From positions 36,835,616 through 36,899,615 of the forward strand of contig NC_133774.1 in NCBI RefSeq assembly GCF_003597395.2: a stretch of DNA of 64,000 bases. The letters run 5' to 3'. Shown piece by piece: positions 46,526 to 59,136 of the stretch (positions within the stretch are counted from its first letter, which is position 1; each line of letters opens with the position of its first letter). This stretch comes from Chelonoidis abingdonii. Taxonomy: Eukaryota > Chordata > Testudines > Testudinidae. Made by a program: the position numbers and the translations under genes. The notes below the pieces were generated by a model. That model was given only the letters and a program-made list of their open reading frames with translations. It searched no databases and had not been told where the DNA came from.

Positions 46526-49500
46526 ATACAGTCTTGGCACAGTCACATGAATCTCCCGCAATACGCTTTCCTTAAAGAGCTGAGGATCACAATAGGGGCA
46601 CTGGAACGTGCACAAGCACCGCAGTGACCACTGCACCATTATGTAGCCAGATACTATTTGTTGGTGTGAATTTGGTTCTTGGAAAGATACAGAACTAATT
46701 GTTTTCAGTACTGAAGTGCTCAGCTGTCTGCAGAGCAGGTATAGTGCAGGCAGTAGCAATATACAGAACTAGTACAGTGCAGATAATAGCAATAAAAGCT
46801 ACTCATCGGTTTACCTGACCTCCTTTCAGGGACAGGGTTCAATCTCTTCCCCAATGAGTCCTTGTCTTCATTGCAGAGATTGGCTGTCAGGATACAAATT
46901 AATATCAATTAGTGATGTGGACATTTGTCCAGTAGGAACAACACTGACACCACCAACTCATTTCTCATAGGCCACCAAACAGTTATCAGATAGCAATGCC
47001 TTGCAGTCACAACCGAGCTTGTTTGGATTTGATCTGGTGACCTAGAGGTGAAAGGTTCTGTATGCCATTACCAGTCCCCCAATGCATTCCAGCTCCCCAC
47101 ATGCTTTTTAAACCATCTGTTGTCAGTGCTTTTTAAAGAATTCAAAGAATGAGAAATAAAGGCTGTTCCATATTCATCAGAAACTCAGTTATGTCATGAA
47201 ACTGACATGCATCTTAAGATGCACATAGTCTAAGGTATACTACTTTGAAGTTTAGATTTAAGGGAACACACTGAGAAATTAAATTCTACATCAGGTTTGG
47301 TGCAGTTGCATTTTCTATGCCAAAATTTTACAAATGAGAATCAGAAGTGAGGAAAATAAAAGAGAGACCCTCAATAGGAATTCTCTGATTAGGGAATAGA
47401 AAGCAGATGTTTCATCGGTGCTTTGATAGGTGACTGAAAGGTCAGTATAGCTCTCAGCCAGAGCTGGTACCAGAGCTGCTTAAATACAGTGGACAAATCC
47501 AGAAATTCATGGATATCAGTGGAATTCACTGGGGGTGAATTTAGTCCAACAACTAACAAATCATCTGAAAAGGCAGTAAAAATATATTGCACATAATAGC
47601 TGTCAGTGCTATGATCAGATGTCTCAGCAGGTTTACCCTTCCTGTAGTAGAAGGGTACTCAAGAGAAGGGAGAAGATAAGGTTCTCAGACTTGGAAAGCA
47701 GATACAAAGCTCAGCATACATAAGACTGCTTGGCAAAGATCAGCAAACAGCAGCTTACAGGAAGGCCATTTCCTTTGCAACATTGCTGCCATGGTTTGGT
47801 GCAAGGATGATTATCATGTCACTGTCTTGGTGTTCAGGAGGGAGAATGATTGTATGTTTGCTAGGAGTGGGGGCCAACGACCAGTGGAAATTCTGTCAGA
47901 AGCACAGGAAATGAGGATGAGGACCAAGTTTCAATATGCCAAAGGGGTCTGCCTGAAGTTCCACTCAGAGTTTCTCCCCTATATAGCCTGCTTGATTTTG
48001 CTTCACTGAAAAAAGTCCAGCCCAGAACAACCCTCCCTATATAGAATGGTTCTTGCTCTACATTTGTTGCTGAGATGTCAGCAATGCAAGGCACCATTCC
48101 TCTCCTGCTCTCACTTGGGGCTATAGACAAGTCCTCCCCAACATGGGGCGAAGATTCAAAGAACATCAACTTCTCTTCCCCTGAGCCAGCAACTGTCAGA
48201 GTAGTGAAGGGAAAGCTCCAACCTCCAAGAGAGCACAGCCAGAAGCAGAGCAAGTGGTGACCAGATGTCACTGTGCCAAACACTGAGCTGGAAAGCACCT
48301 CTTCAGGATACATTGCAGAGCAATGTGAGCGTAGCCTCAGCTGCAAAGAGTAGAAGGAGATGTAGCACAAGTGCATTAAGGGATACTGCGCTGTTAGAGT
48401 TGTCATTTTAGTTGTTCTACAGAAGTAGGCAATGTGGTAATATACCTAGCATCCCAGCCAATATTCCTCTCTACAAAATAAGCAGGTCCAATAACCAAGG
48501 TGATAGGCATATAAATATAATAGCTAGATTAGATACAGTAATGTACCTACTGTCGAAGGCGGTGTATAAAATACTACTGAAGACCATAGGCACTGTAGTT
48601 GCCTGAATAGTCACTGCATAACTAGTCTCTAAATGATTATTATTTTTACAGTGCTAACTTTAAAGATCCCTTGAATGTAAAAGGCACTATTTTACTGTCT
48701 GAGAAGGACAACTAAAAATTGCAGTCCTGTGAAATTGTTTTAGCCACACACTGTCATTTGTTGTTGGCTGCACATTTTAATCAGGATTATGAAGTCTAAT
48801 GAGATTATCTAGATAATACTGCTTGTTAATTAGGATGGCCTATCCACTGGACTCCTTCTAAAGGGGATGGTGGTGGAGCAGAATGATTTGGAAGAAAAGA
48901 GGTTCTAACAGAGTAGGGTCAAAGGGTATGGGCCTGAATGCAAACATGGAACATACATGGCAATTTTTTTTAAAACAATGGATTAAAAATAGATGGAAGG
49001 ATGAAAAAAAGAGTAATATTTACAGGACAAATTCTATCCACTGAATTTTGAAGCAGAGGTGGACAGTATGGGCAGTAAGTGGAATAATAGGAAGAAAGCT
49101 TATTCAATCGAACAAACGTAAAACGTCAATAATGTATTTTTTTAAGTTTGAGGCAGATCCACGCTGCATAGCTCCAAAATATTCAGTACTGTTCTACCTA
49201 TTGTGTCCTGCTTATACTTCCTATCTATTTTACGATTTTCCAAAGCGCCTAACTCCAGAATTATTTCACACTTCCCAAGAAGCCAAAGCCTAAAAGGGAT
49301 CCAGGTCCTTTACTTACCAGTAAAAGCAAAGACAACAGTTAGAAATAGTGGGATGAAACTGAACAAAGTAAAATTTAGGCTATCTGGAATTTTTTCCTAG
49401 CAATGATCTATTAGACTACAAAATAGTCTGATGGAAGCGTGAAGGTCACTTAAAACTAAACAGGAAAAGATACTCTGAAATATATTGTAGGGAACATTCC

Positions 49501-49744
49501 TGAACTAACAGAGGGAGGGACAAGATGATAGAAAATAAAAAACGGGAAAAGATCTAGTTTCTATAATCTGTGATAAGATATAGGAAAACATGCTGTATAG
49601 AGCAAGGCCAGTATTTATAAGCATAGGCACTAACAGTTTGGATCCAGTTTAAAGCAATATACATAATCAATCATAGGGTGCTGTTCCAGAGCTCTGAGAG
49701 ATGATGTAAAAGAGTTTAGGAAATTATTTTGTTGGATAGACAGG
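46526..49744. other. No recognised gene
   Basis: Mostly unique-looking sequence. A two-unit imperfect tandem repeat lies at about 46737-46800 (TAGTGCAGGCAGTAGCAATA / CAGTGCAGATAATAGCAATA). A 181-codon open frame at 47861-48406 (-) has no recognisable domain and no support. Confidence 0.5.
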
Positions 49745-49845
49745 TCATGGGTTAGGGGCAGGGACTACTACTCTGTGTTTGTACAGAGCCTAGCATAATG
49801 GGATCTAATCTCAGTTGGATCCTAGACAATATTGTAATAAACCAT
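49745..49845 (+). repeat. Possible old SINE/LINE tail, second copy
   Basis: GGGTTAGGGGCAGGGACTAC, GTTTGTACAGAGCCTAGCAT and an AATAAACC tail. Related to 12115-12225. Confidence 0.45.
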
Positions 49846-51005
49846 TACTGATCCTAGTGAGTGCCTGCCCCTTCCTGGCTACCCACTAGGCCTGTTGTGA
49901 GAGGAATTGAAGCCTCTGCCACTCTGGATCCCTGGGGTGTTTCATGCTCCTGGAGCCTAAATAGAGTCCAACCAGTGCCCCACTCTCAGGATCATTAGGC
50001 ACACCCTCCGCAGACCTAATGTCTGGCACTCCCCACCTCAGCATTGGAACCCACTGTCCAGCCACCAAGCCCCTTGGGAACACTGCTGACCCTTCCTACT
50101 GCTCAGGACTTAAACACACGCCAGCACTCCATCCAAAGCTGTGAAGCTTCTGGTAACTTCACATTACTCCCAACCCCCATCCTTTCAGACAAGAGGAGGA
50201 AGTGTCTTCTCCCAGCTAGAGCAAACCCACTGTCCCAAGGTGTGCTGCTTTGACTAGATTATTATTGACTGCTGATCACTCACCACTGTCTCTGGCCTGG
50301 CAGAGACATGACAACCTTGCTAACTCCCTTTCAAGAACAAACCCTGGTGTACTTGTGTACTCCTGCTCTGATGTGCTGGTACCCCACTTCTAGACTGAAC
50401 ATTTTAATACTCTGCATTGGTAGCTGCAACCCAGTTTAAAAGACGGATGCTAATGAGAGCCTTAGGTTGGATTTGGGGATGCTCTCTGGTACACTTTTAG
50501 CATACATGGAGGTTCTTTTATATATTTTCTCTGTAAATGCTTTTACCCTAATATTAAATGTTTTGTTTTGTGAAGGTTGGCTGGTAATTGGCATATACTG
50601 TGTTATCTCCTGAAGACAGGGGGTTAAACACAGGTGCTAGACACTGATCAGACCTGCTGGGAAATTGTAGTGAGGTGTAGAAGGACTCCAAGCCTAAAAA
50701 ACCCCATCTGAAGGGAGGGACACATGAATCTCCACCCCTAGAGAAATAACAGGTGGAAAGCCTAAAATCTTAAGTGAGTGCTCTTAAGGAAGACTGGGAA
50801 TGTGTGTCAAAGGTGTGGTTAATCCTGAAACTGTGACAAACATGATTATTAATAAATAATGAGTACTATTACCCACCAATTGATAGGAGAGTCCAAAACT
50901 GTACTGATTATGACCAAAACCTGCATCTGGATCCTAGAAAGCTCTGTGTAGACACTTCATTTAAAATCAGAACCTGTGAAAACAAAAATTGGGCAAAATA
51001 TAAAA
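49846..51005. other. No recognised gene
   Basis: No coding motif recognised. Parts of 50560-50840 give a vague impression of old LTR sequence from memory, but no ends or target duplication are visible. Confidence 0.4.
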
Positions 51006-51013
51006 GATTTACA

Positions 51014-51319
51014 CAGGGCCGTCCACAGGATTCAGGGACCCCCTGACGCCGAATTGCCGCTGAAGACTCGGCACTTCGGCGGCGGTCCCAGGCGGAAGGA
51101 CCCCCCGCCGCAGGTCTTTGGGGCACTTCGGCAGCGGGGCCTGGAGCGGAAGGACCCCCCGCTGCCGAGTTGCTGCCGAAGACCCGGAGCAGAAGAAGCT
51201 CTGGGGCCCCTGGAGCAAGTGAAAGACCCCACTCCAGGGGCCCTGAAAAACTCTTGTGGGGGCCCCTGCAGGGCCTGGGGCAAATTGCCCCACTTCGCCC
51301 CCCCCCCAGAGAAGCCCTG
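51014..51319. mobile_element. hAT-like element, 306 bp, CpG-rich subrepeats
   Basis: It begins CAGGGCCGTCC and ends GAAGCCCTG. The flanks GATTTACA (51006-51013) and GATTCACA (51320-51327) match at 7 of 8. The interior has two imperfect subrepeats of about 70 bp at 51045-51190, built on GGCACTTCGGCGGCGG, GCGGAAGGACCCCCCGC and CCGAATTGCCGC. Open frames of 119-129 codons on both strands come from this composition. Confidence 0.85.
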
Positions 51320-51327
51320 GATTCACA

Positions 51328-51561
51328 ATGGAGACATGCATTATCTGCTCAGCACCACAAGATAACATGATTGTGTTATCACGTCATGGGAATTAACACT
51401 TTCAGCTGCCAAGGAAGAAATATGGCTTCTGGCTGCTGGAAGTTGGCATTCCATGACCTGCAAAATTGCAGGCTATGATGTGCTGGGCTGGAAGTTAACA
51501 CATACGCTCATTATACTTTTGCTTCCAGCTGCAGTGCAGAAATAACCATAGCAGGAGAACT
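51328..51561. other. No recognised feature
   Basis: Unique-looking AT-rich sequence. Confidence 0.45.
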
Positions 51562-51712
51562 GAGCCACCCACTCAGCCTGGATAGACAGACTTGAGTTAG
51601 TATGCTAAAAAATAGCAGTGGGGCTCCAGATCTAAAGCAGGGGGACCTGAGAACCCGAGCCACAATGTCCACACTGCTATTGTTAGCATGCTAGCTCAGG
51701 CCCCACTGGCAC
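51562..51712. mobile_element. Fragment of the GTCTACACTGCA foldback family
   Basis: TGCTAAAAAATAGCAGTGG and CACAATGTCCACACTGCTAT mirror the interior of 4903-5177 and 26135-26535. The outermost ends are lost. Confidence 0.65.
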
Positions 51713-52506
51713 AGTATTTTCTCCTAGGCAATATGAATGCTGCAATTACGAGTATCCAGGCTAATTTGTATTGCAACATTCTGTACCCTAAATTTTTGGA
51801 ACATCTTTTTATTAATTCTTTTCCTCTATAAAAATGTTAACATACATAAGTGAAAAACAAAATCAAGCAGAAAATATTTCAAATCAGTCACCTCTATGAA
51901 AGCTAGCAAGAAATATTGATGAATCGGTGATTAGGCGCAGCATAGTAACTAAATTAATACAGGCTTCCAGACTATATATTTACATTGGAAGGAGATTCTG
52001 CATTTATAGGGTAAGATTTTTAAAAGCAGCCTAACTCTACTCCCATTGAGTCTCAACTGGCATGACATTCATTGGGTGTCCTGATACCTGTTTCCTTGTT
52101 AGATCATCTGCTTCAAGATTCAGCATCAGGAGTCACAAGTTAGTTATTGAAACAGGCACTCAGTTCTTAACCATTTCTGGGTATTTAGTTTGGGTCATAG
52201 TGCCCTATTTCAAACCTTTTGAGCTACAAGAGTAGTTCACTTACTGCTCATGTCTATTTATCTAACATACATTACTACAAATAACTCATGGAGGAGTACA
52301 GAGGGCCCTGGGTTCTGATAAGTGTTTGAAGTATGATCCTACCTCTACATTTATATTTCAATAACAGTGAATTTTTGGTTTCTTAATGACTATCCATTGT
52401 CTAGTTCTTATTTTTTGAGTAAGAACAGTTGCAGAATCAATTACATTCCTGTAGTAATGAGATTTGAGTATTTTCCCCAACTTTGCTATTGTGATGTAGC
52501 CTACAG
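51713..52506. other. No recognised feature
   Basis: AT-rich. Nothing recognised. Confidence 0.5.
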
Positions 52507-52740
52507 CAGTGGTTTTCAAGCTTTTTTTCTGGGCACCCGATTGAAGAAAATTGTTGATGCCCATGACCCAATGGAGCTGGGCATGAGGGGTTTGGGAGGG
52601 GCTCAGGTTTTGGCTGCAGGAGAGAGCTGCAAGGTAGGGCCAGGAATGAGGGGTTCAGGGTGTGGGAGGGGGCTCTACGCTGGGGATGAAGGGTTTAGGA
52701 TACAGGAGGGGCTCAGGGTTGAGGTGTGTGTCTGTGTGTG
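52507..52740 (+). mobile_element. hAT-type element fragment (left end)
   Basis: It starts CAGTGGTTTTCAAGC, a hAT-type terminus, and continues with GATGCCCATGACCCAATGG and GAGGGGTTTGGGAGGGG, recalling a chelonian hAT family. No right end found. A TG-rich run follows at 52722-52742. Confidence 0.6.
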
Positions 52741-54453
52741 TCTTTCCTTTGTAGTTGCTGCACAGACATCCCACAGCTGCCACATTTTAGAGTGAGAGGG
52801 AGAGTCCTTAAGTTCACTCAAAAGCTGCAGCTGGTGCAGAATGCAGGTTATTTAGTGATGCTACTCCCACAGGGTTGTCAAGAGAAGTATGGGGCCCTGG
52901 TACATCATGTTTGTTGGGACAGTAGCCCTCCCATTTCTTTATTTACATAGATGGTATGTTTTTGGGAGCCCCCTGAGCTCAGGGTCTCATTACAATTGTT
53001 TCTCCTCCCAGCTGTCTCCACCCCATCAGTCCTGGACCAGTTGTCATGAGTTCCCTATTGCTGAAGTTTTTACATCTGAAGTCTACTGATTTCCAGTCAT
53101 TTTCTGGCTGCAATTCAGGACATGGTGACAGTGAATTTTAAGTGATGGTTGTGTTTCAGGGCATCGTGTATAGACCATCTATTTTCTCAGCCTTATGTCT
53201 GTTAAGTGAAGGGAAAATATTTTAACTGAACTCAGGCAGGGGACCCTTTGTTCATTTATTTGTTGGTGTGTTTTGCATTGATTTTGAAACCTGGCACATG
53301 CCCTAACAATTCTGAGCCAGGGCAAATTTAAAATTTCATGATACAGAAATAAAAAAGTTATTGGCCAAAGAATGCAACCTGGCCACTAGCATTAACATTT
53401 CCTTATGATTAATGGAACCACCACCACCTTCCTAGCCTCCGTAACAGTCTCCATGCTTGAGCAGGGCTTCTGCTGTCCTTTCCCCCTGTCCTCACTTTGA
53501 TTTACTACAAGTTACTATCAGATCTCTACCCTTCTGTGCAATTGCAGAGGAGATTGTTTTGGTGGAATTAGACAAGCCCAGATGGTACTATAATGCTCAA
53601 CACCTGCTGCAAATGCTTTAGTTATTATCTCTGCAACAGCTTTATGTACGTCTTATAGCAGTTTGTTCAGTGGAGGAGGGGAAGATTCCCTGCCCACCTC
53701 CAAGTGAATACAAGGTTGGGCTATTTTTCCTGTGCGTCACAGACATACTGTATTCAGCTCAATAAATCAGCCATGATTGGAAACCATAGGCCTGTTGTAA
53801 CTCCATTGACTTCCACTGAGTTACTTCTTTTATACATTAGTGTTAGCAAGATCAAAGTCATGCCCCTGGTCTCACCAGAAATATTCCACTCAGCTCCTTA
53901 TCTTCCAAAGTCTAAAATGTATTTAGATTGGTTATTTTTCTTTTCTTCCTCCATTGGTAAGACTAGTGGAGCTCATGTGAATAGCTATCCCTCAGACAAA
54001 AGTTCTCAAAAATAAAATACCCCTCCCCATGTAAATTAGCTTAAATAATAAAAAATACTTCCCTTACACCCTTCCTAGAACAGTTTTTGGTTCTTTGGGC
54101 TCAGTTTGGCCTGAACTTTTCTTTCTACTAGCTGCCATGAACACAATCGATGCTGCTATGTCTCAGGCAGAGGTGAACTGAAATGTCTGCCAGGCGGCCA
54201 TGCTGGTATGTCAGACACAGATCAGCTAAGTAGCAGAGGCTTATGCTCTGAGGCAAAGGAAATCCCCTATTTCAGACTCCCCATTATGCCAGCTCCTCTA
54301 GGGCTGATACAGACTTATAGTAAAAACAAATAGAACTCAAAATGTCTGCTTTGCCCCAGGTCTCCAGACACAGCAGGTTTGGTGGCACCTAGAGTTATTC
54401 TATTTCAAGGACATAGATAAGATTCCTTCCTTCCAAAAATATACATTGAACAG
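52741..54453. other. No recognised feature
   Basis: Mixed unique-looking sequence. Open frames show no domain. Confidence 0.5.
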
Positions 54454-54541
54454 GTCAGAACCTCAGCTGGCCTAAATCAGCATAGCTCCACTGAAGTCAA
54501 TTGTGCAGTGACAATTTACAGCAAACAAAAATCTGGCCCAG
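54454..54541. repeat. Imperfect foldback repeat
   Basis: GGTCAGAACCTCAGCTGGCC at the left is loosely mirrored by AAAAATCTGGCCC at the right, around CTCCACTGAAGTCAATTG. Probably a degraded relative of palindromes such as 5220-5302. Confidence 0.45.
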
Positions 54542-55807
54542 CATGTCTAGACATCTAAGGTTTTATGCAAAATAATTATGCAAGACACATCTGGACTGAA
54601 TAACTAGTCCAAAAGGAACAGGCTGTCTCCCATCCATTTCAACTTCATTCTGTATACATTTGCTGATTACTGGCCTTTTGCTAATTTAGAAACAAATTCA
54701 CATTATTAACTAGTAAAAGAAAGGGGCACAAGATTAGGAGAGCAGGACATGCTTTCAGGACATCTGTTACATTTTCAGTACACACTGTCTAATTCCTGGC
54801 TAGCTGATCCAAACGTCTAATTGATGGAGACAGAACAAACAAGTTTTAATCAATAAATATAGAAAAGCATTAACAGGACCTTTGGCACAAACAGAACTCC
54901 AATTCCATCAGAAGATAGTTATTGTCTGGATTTTGCTTCCTACCACATAAAATACTGTGTGAAATGGTGGAAAACCTTGTACATTTGGAGTGATGATAAT
55001 ACATTGACTAAGAAACACTAAAGCTGGAGGTAAGTTATTGACCATGAATTTATAATTGATAATGTTATAAATATTTTCTGGGGAAAATATATTCTCTCTA
55101 TTATACTTTTGATAGTTTAATATTCTGTTAAATGTAGTAGATGCTAAGCGTATATTTATAAATAGTGCAATGCTATCACAGGTGCCATGCAGGTGGCACT
55201 GTTACATATAGCCCTCCTAGTTCTCAGTGTTCAAAGAAATGTTCAGACATGCTGTGGTGTTCGTTTTGGATGTGGAAGGGTCGGTGTTGAGATGGTGGTG
55301 GTGTCCTTGAAGAGGGAGCTGTGCGAGCAGCAGGAGAGTATGCTGCCTGTGGTGGTCTCTGACTGGAAAACATTCTTAAGGCAGCTCTGCTTTCTGGGAA
55401 CAGGACACCAGTTAGGCTGAAATTCCCAACTGCCCTGCATGCTCTCTGCTCCAGAATGGATGGATATGTGTAAATAAAACATGTTACACTCAGACTGTAC
55501 CCAGACTTCACATCACTGATTTCTCCTCCGCTTGGAAGCCAACCAGCAAAGCCTCAAACAGCTGCTACTGCTTGTTAGATGAGTGACACTGGTGTAAGCA
55601 AGAGGGGAACCATGCCACAACGCTGCCCATGTTGCTGATATTTTAATGTGATACAGTTTGCTATATTTTAAGTTAGTTTAGTTAAGGGTGCTGGAGCAAT
55701 ACTTTAGAGAGAAATATAGTGTGACAAACAGGACATATTTTTTACGAGTCCTATGTGAAATCAAACCAGATCCTACTGAAATGTCACCATTAAAATGCAT
55801 ACAGGAC
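54542..55807. other. No recognised feature
   Basis: AT-rich to about 55180, then mixed. No recognisable coding motif. Confidence 0.5.
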
Positions 55808-56391
55808 TGTAATGGTCCCTCACTCTCGGGTCCAGAGGGAGTAGGGTTGCCACCTGTCCACCTTTTACCTAGACAGTCTGGTTTTTGGCTTCTGTGTCCA
55901 GGTGCCATTTAGGGTTTCCAGGGGTGCCTGATTTTTGGGGACCTGGCAGCATTAAATGGTACCCATACCAAAAGTCCAGTTACTGCAGGGTGGGTGAGGC
56001 GCCGGGTCACTGATCTGCGCCAACCCCTGCTTACCAGGGCCACCTCCTACCTTCAGGCAGGCTTCTTGAGATAATCCAGCAAGCAACAGGGGAGTGGGAA
56101 AGAGGAGTGAGTGACAGGGCTGAGCTTTGGGGGTGAGTGGGCAGCATCCTCTCCAGCAATTCCTTGGAACCTTCCAGCTTCCCTGTAAGAAGGGCACTGG
56201 TCTGCTTGGCTGCTGGTCTGGGATCCGCCAAAGGGGTTGGCTCCCTAAAGGAAATGACCACCTCCTTCCCTGGTCCAGCCCCAACTGAGTTACAGAGCCC
56301 TCCCTTTACATGCTGTCCCACCTTGGTACTTCTGGTGAGCGGCACAGGGCATGTTTGGCTCTGTCCACCTGGGAGAGTGTAATGGTCCCTC
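55808..56391. repeat. Possible insertion bracketed by a 14-nt direct repeat
   Basis: TGTAATGGTCCCTC occurs at 55808-55821 and 56378-56391, with looser similarity for about 20 nt beyond. The interior starts with TAGGGTTGCCACCTGTCC near 55846, a hAT-like end type, and is GC-richer than its flanks. No matching right terminus is found, so the nature of the insert is open. Confidence 0.4.
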
Positions 56392-57178
56392 CCTTTCAGA
56401 TCTGCACAGAGGCCACTCCGCCTCATTACAAGGATTCCAGAAAGGGTCCATTGATTACCAAGGCCAGTTATGCTGTCGTAGAATACTTATTTACTGTGGG
56501 AGTGAGCCAAAGATACCGTGGACTTCAATGGGAGTTTGCTTGAGTCAGGACTGAGTAAAGACTGAATACATACTCATTGTGGATATTAAATGTTTACCAC
56601 TCTAAAGGTGCAGTCCAGCTCTAAAGGCATAACCCAGCTCCAGTCAATGGAAATACCCCCATACACAGATCCAACTCATTAAGTCAAAGTCATCAATAAA
56701 TAAATTGAAAAAGCAACAACCTTGGAACTGAACCCTGAGACCATTCTAGTGATTGTTAAATGCTCTAGTGACACTAGGGAATTCTCTCCACATTGCATCA
56801 TGCTAGTGACTTTCCTCTCGTGACCTGTTGCCATTTACAGGCACTTTTGCTTATACATATTTTAATCTATTGGTGCTATTTTTTTAATCTGATGAAAGCC
56901 CATCAAGACAAGTCTTCATGGAACCTAAATCGTGTTAGCTGAATGGATTAGTGGCTTAACTGAAAACCCAGTGAACTGTTGCAGGCTGACAGGTTTGAAG
57001 CTTGTTAGCGAACCATATTAAGACAGTCCATTGACAAGATACTGGTGACTTTCCAGAACAGCTTGTAATGAGTTACTTTGCATTTAGCAAGGTCCTGAGC
57101 ACATGGTTAAAACTAAGCCAGCCAGCCCATATGGAGGATTGTTTTTTTCTAACCATCAACACACAGGCTTACCTTTTC
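56392..57178. other. No recognised feature
   Basis: A GACTTCAATGGGAGTTTGCT stretch near 56521 resembles a recurrent sauropsid repeat motif. Otherwise nothing. Confidence 0.45.
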
Positions 57179-57181
57179 TTT

Positions 57182-57817
57182 GGCTATGTCTACACTTGCA
57201 GAGTTTTTGCATTGGCAGTTTCACCGGATAGGGAACTGGTTTGTGTTCACTTACTTCCACAGGCATCATTTGCAGCATTTCCATCACCACTGAGGGCAGC
57301 TATTCACAGGGCAGCTCTCTCCATTTTGAGGACAGGTCTTGTGTAGGGGGGATGATCACGGGACATCCTGGGTCCCTGCACAGCCTCTTCTCCCCAAACA
57401 CAGATCTGCTCCAGTAGCTCAGCATTGCTCCAAGCAGGGGATCATGTGGAGCAGGCATTGTCACCTGGCCAGATGAGTGAGCACTTGCCAAGAAAAGAGG
57501 AAGGGGAGTTTCAAAGTTCCCAGGGCTTTACAGGGGGAGGGGTAGATGTCTGTTTACCTGGCATCAGAGCAGCAGAGCTGCCGGCCAGAGTGGTCACCTA
57601 GGCATGGTGGGATATCCTCTAGAGGCTGAAAGCTGTGTAAACAGGAAGAAAGTGTCTTCACTTGCACATCGCCACAAAAGTATCACTGGTAAGAGCTGTA
57701 TGCCTTTCATGGAGGTAGTTTTCTGTTTGCAGTGAAACTTCTGAGTGTAGACACTCCCACAGTTTTTGCACAAAAAAGGGACTTTTTGAACTTTCCATTT
57801 AAAGTGTAGACATGCCC
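57182..57817. mobile_element. Foldback element, 636 bp, Harbinger-like ends
   Basis: The left GGCTATGTCTACACTT pairs with the right AAGTGTAGACATGCCC (14 of 16). It is flanked by TTT on both sides (57179-57181 and 57818-57820), a 3-bp duplication. A second pair, GGCAGTTTCACCGG and GCAGTGAAACTTCTG, lies just inside. No transposase. Confidence 0.8.
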
Positions 57818-57820
57818 TTT

Positions 57821-59136
57821 TTACAACATAATCACCTTATGACAAAGACCACAATCTGAACAGTCCCTGTAGCCTGATTTGTGCCTGAGCTACCCTGAAA
57901 GCCACCTGTTTCTTAAGGTTCAGAAGAAAATGACATTTAGCGGCCACTGGGATAGGCAGATTGGAGTAGAAAGAGAGAAAAACTGTTTGCTATAGTCATT
58001 ATATGGGGCTTCTGCTTAGTGGAACTGGTAGATTTAGTTAACAGCGATTCTTGATGTAGCCTAATGTGTTCTAGTCACTATAGTACTAACATGAATCAGA
58101 AATGTCTGATTTTAATTAGTTTTAAGTTGAGGTCCTTTAGGTGAAAGGACAATACAACATACATATTCTGAAAACTGAATAGATAAAGAAAAAAGCCACT
58201 AAAATGTTGGTTTTTTTGGAGTGGAGGGAGGAAAATGTGTAGCCAATGCACCTAGTGATTACAAATCTCTCTCTTTCATGCAGTTGCTAAATTGGTAACA
58301 TCATGAACATGTTCTTGTAGATCACAAAAAAGCACTACCACAATAAGTTATTATATACACACTATTCATAGAACTTGGCTGATACTTAGGTGCTTCATTC
58401 CAGCTCAGGATCTATCCTCTTCAGCTTAAAGAGCTATTACAACTCTGTTTGTTTAAAAAAAAAAAAATAGATTAATGATCCCCCTCCTGTTTTCTCAGCG
58501 ACAGACTTCATTCTGTCTAGTGTGAGTCATTAAAAGTGCTGGCCTACTTGCCTTAGCTGCAAGATCAAAGATGTAAAATTATTCACGTTTGACATAAACC
58601 AGCTGCCATATTTTAGCCAAAAGGTCCATTTGATATAGGTTTTTTTCCATCTACATAGCTATACTGATAAAAATACAGAATGCTGTAGATAAGAGAAAAA
58701 TCAAAAGGCTGTGGTTTTTGTTCAAGCAGTACTCTGCTCTGGTTTGTTACAACAAGAAAACAGCCGTAGAGACACAGGAAGAAACACTGTGGTTCCCAGC
58801 TGGCTATTAGACTGCTTTTCATCTTCTGTCAATTACAGTGGATTAAATATAAGCATGTCCCTTAAGACAGCGGTTTGTAACTTCTTTTCTGCCACCGCTA
58901 CACATTGAGATAGCCACCCACCTCCGTGCGCCTAACATTTTCCTTCCCCTCCCCTTCAAATACCTATTTAAAAACACATTTCATTCAGGATGCCCAACCA
59001 TGGGCTCATTTCAGTGGCCATTTGTCTGCTTTGAACTATCTGGTAGTAAAGAGGAAGTGCTAGAGTGGTGTGTGCATGTAGGGGTAAAGCTGCCCCTTCA
59101 CAGTGGGTGTGCATGAGGGAGTGGGACGGCCTGGGG
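57821..59136. other. No recognised gene
   Basis: AT-rich with an A-run at 58455-58467. A CAGCGGTTTGTAAC sequence near 58869 could be a decayed hAT left end without partner. Confidence 0.45.

Noticed and set aside
47861..48406. 181-codon open frame (-)
   Set aside because: No recognisable domain or splice context. The surrounding sequence is ordinary, so length alone is weak evidence.
51045..51190. CpG island or gene promoter
   Set aside because: The CpGs belong to subrepeats of a transposon with an 8-bp duplication. No gene follows.
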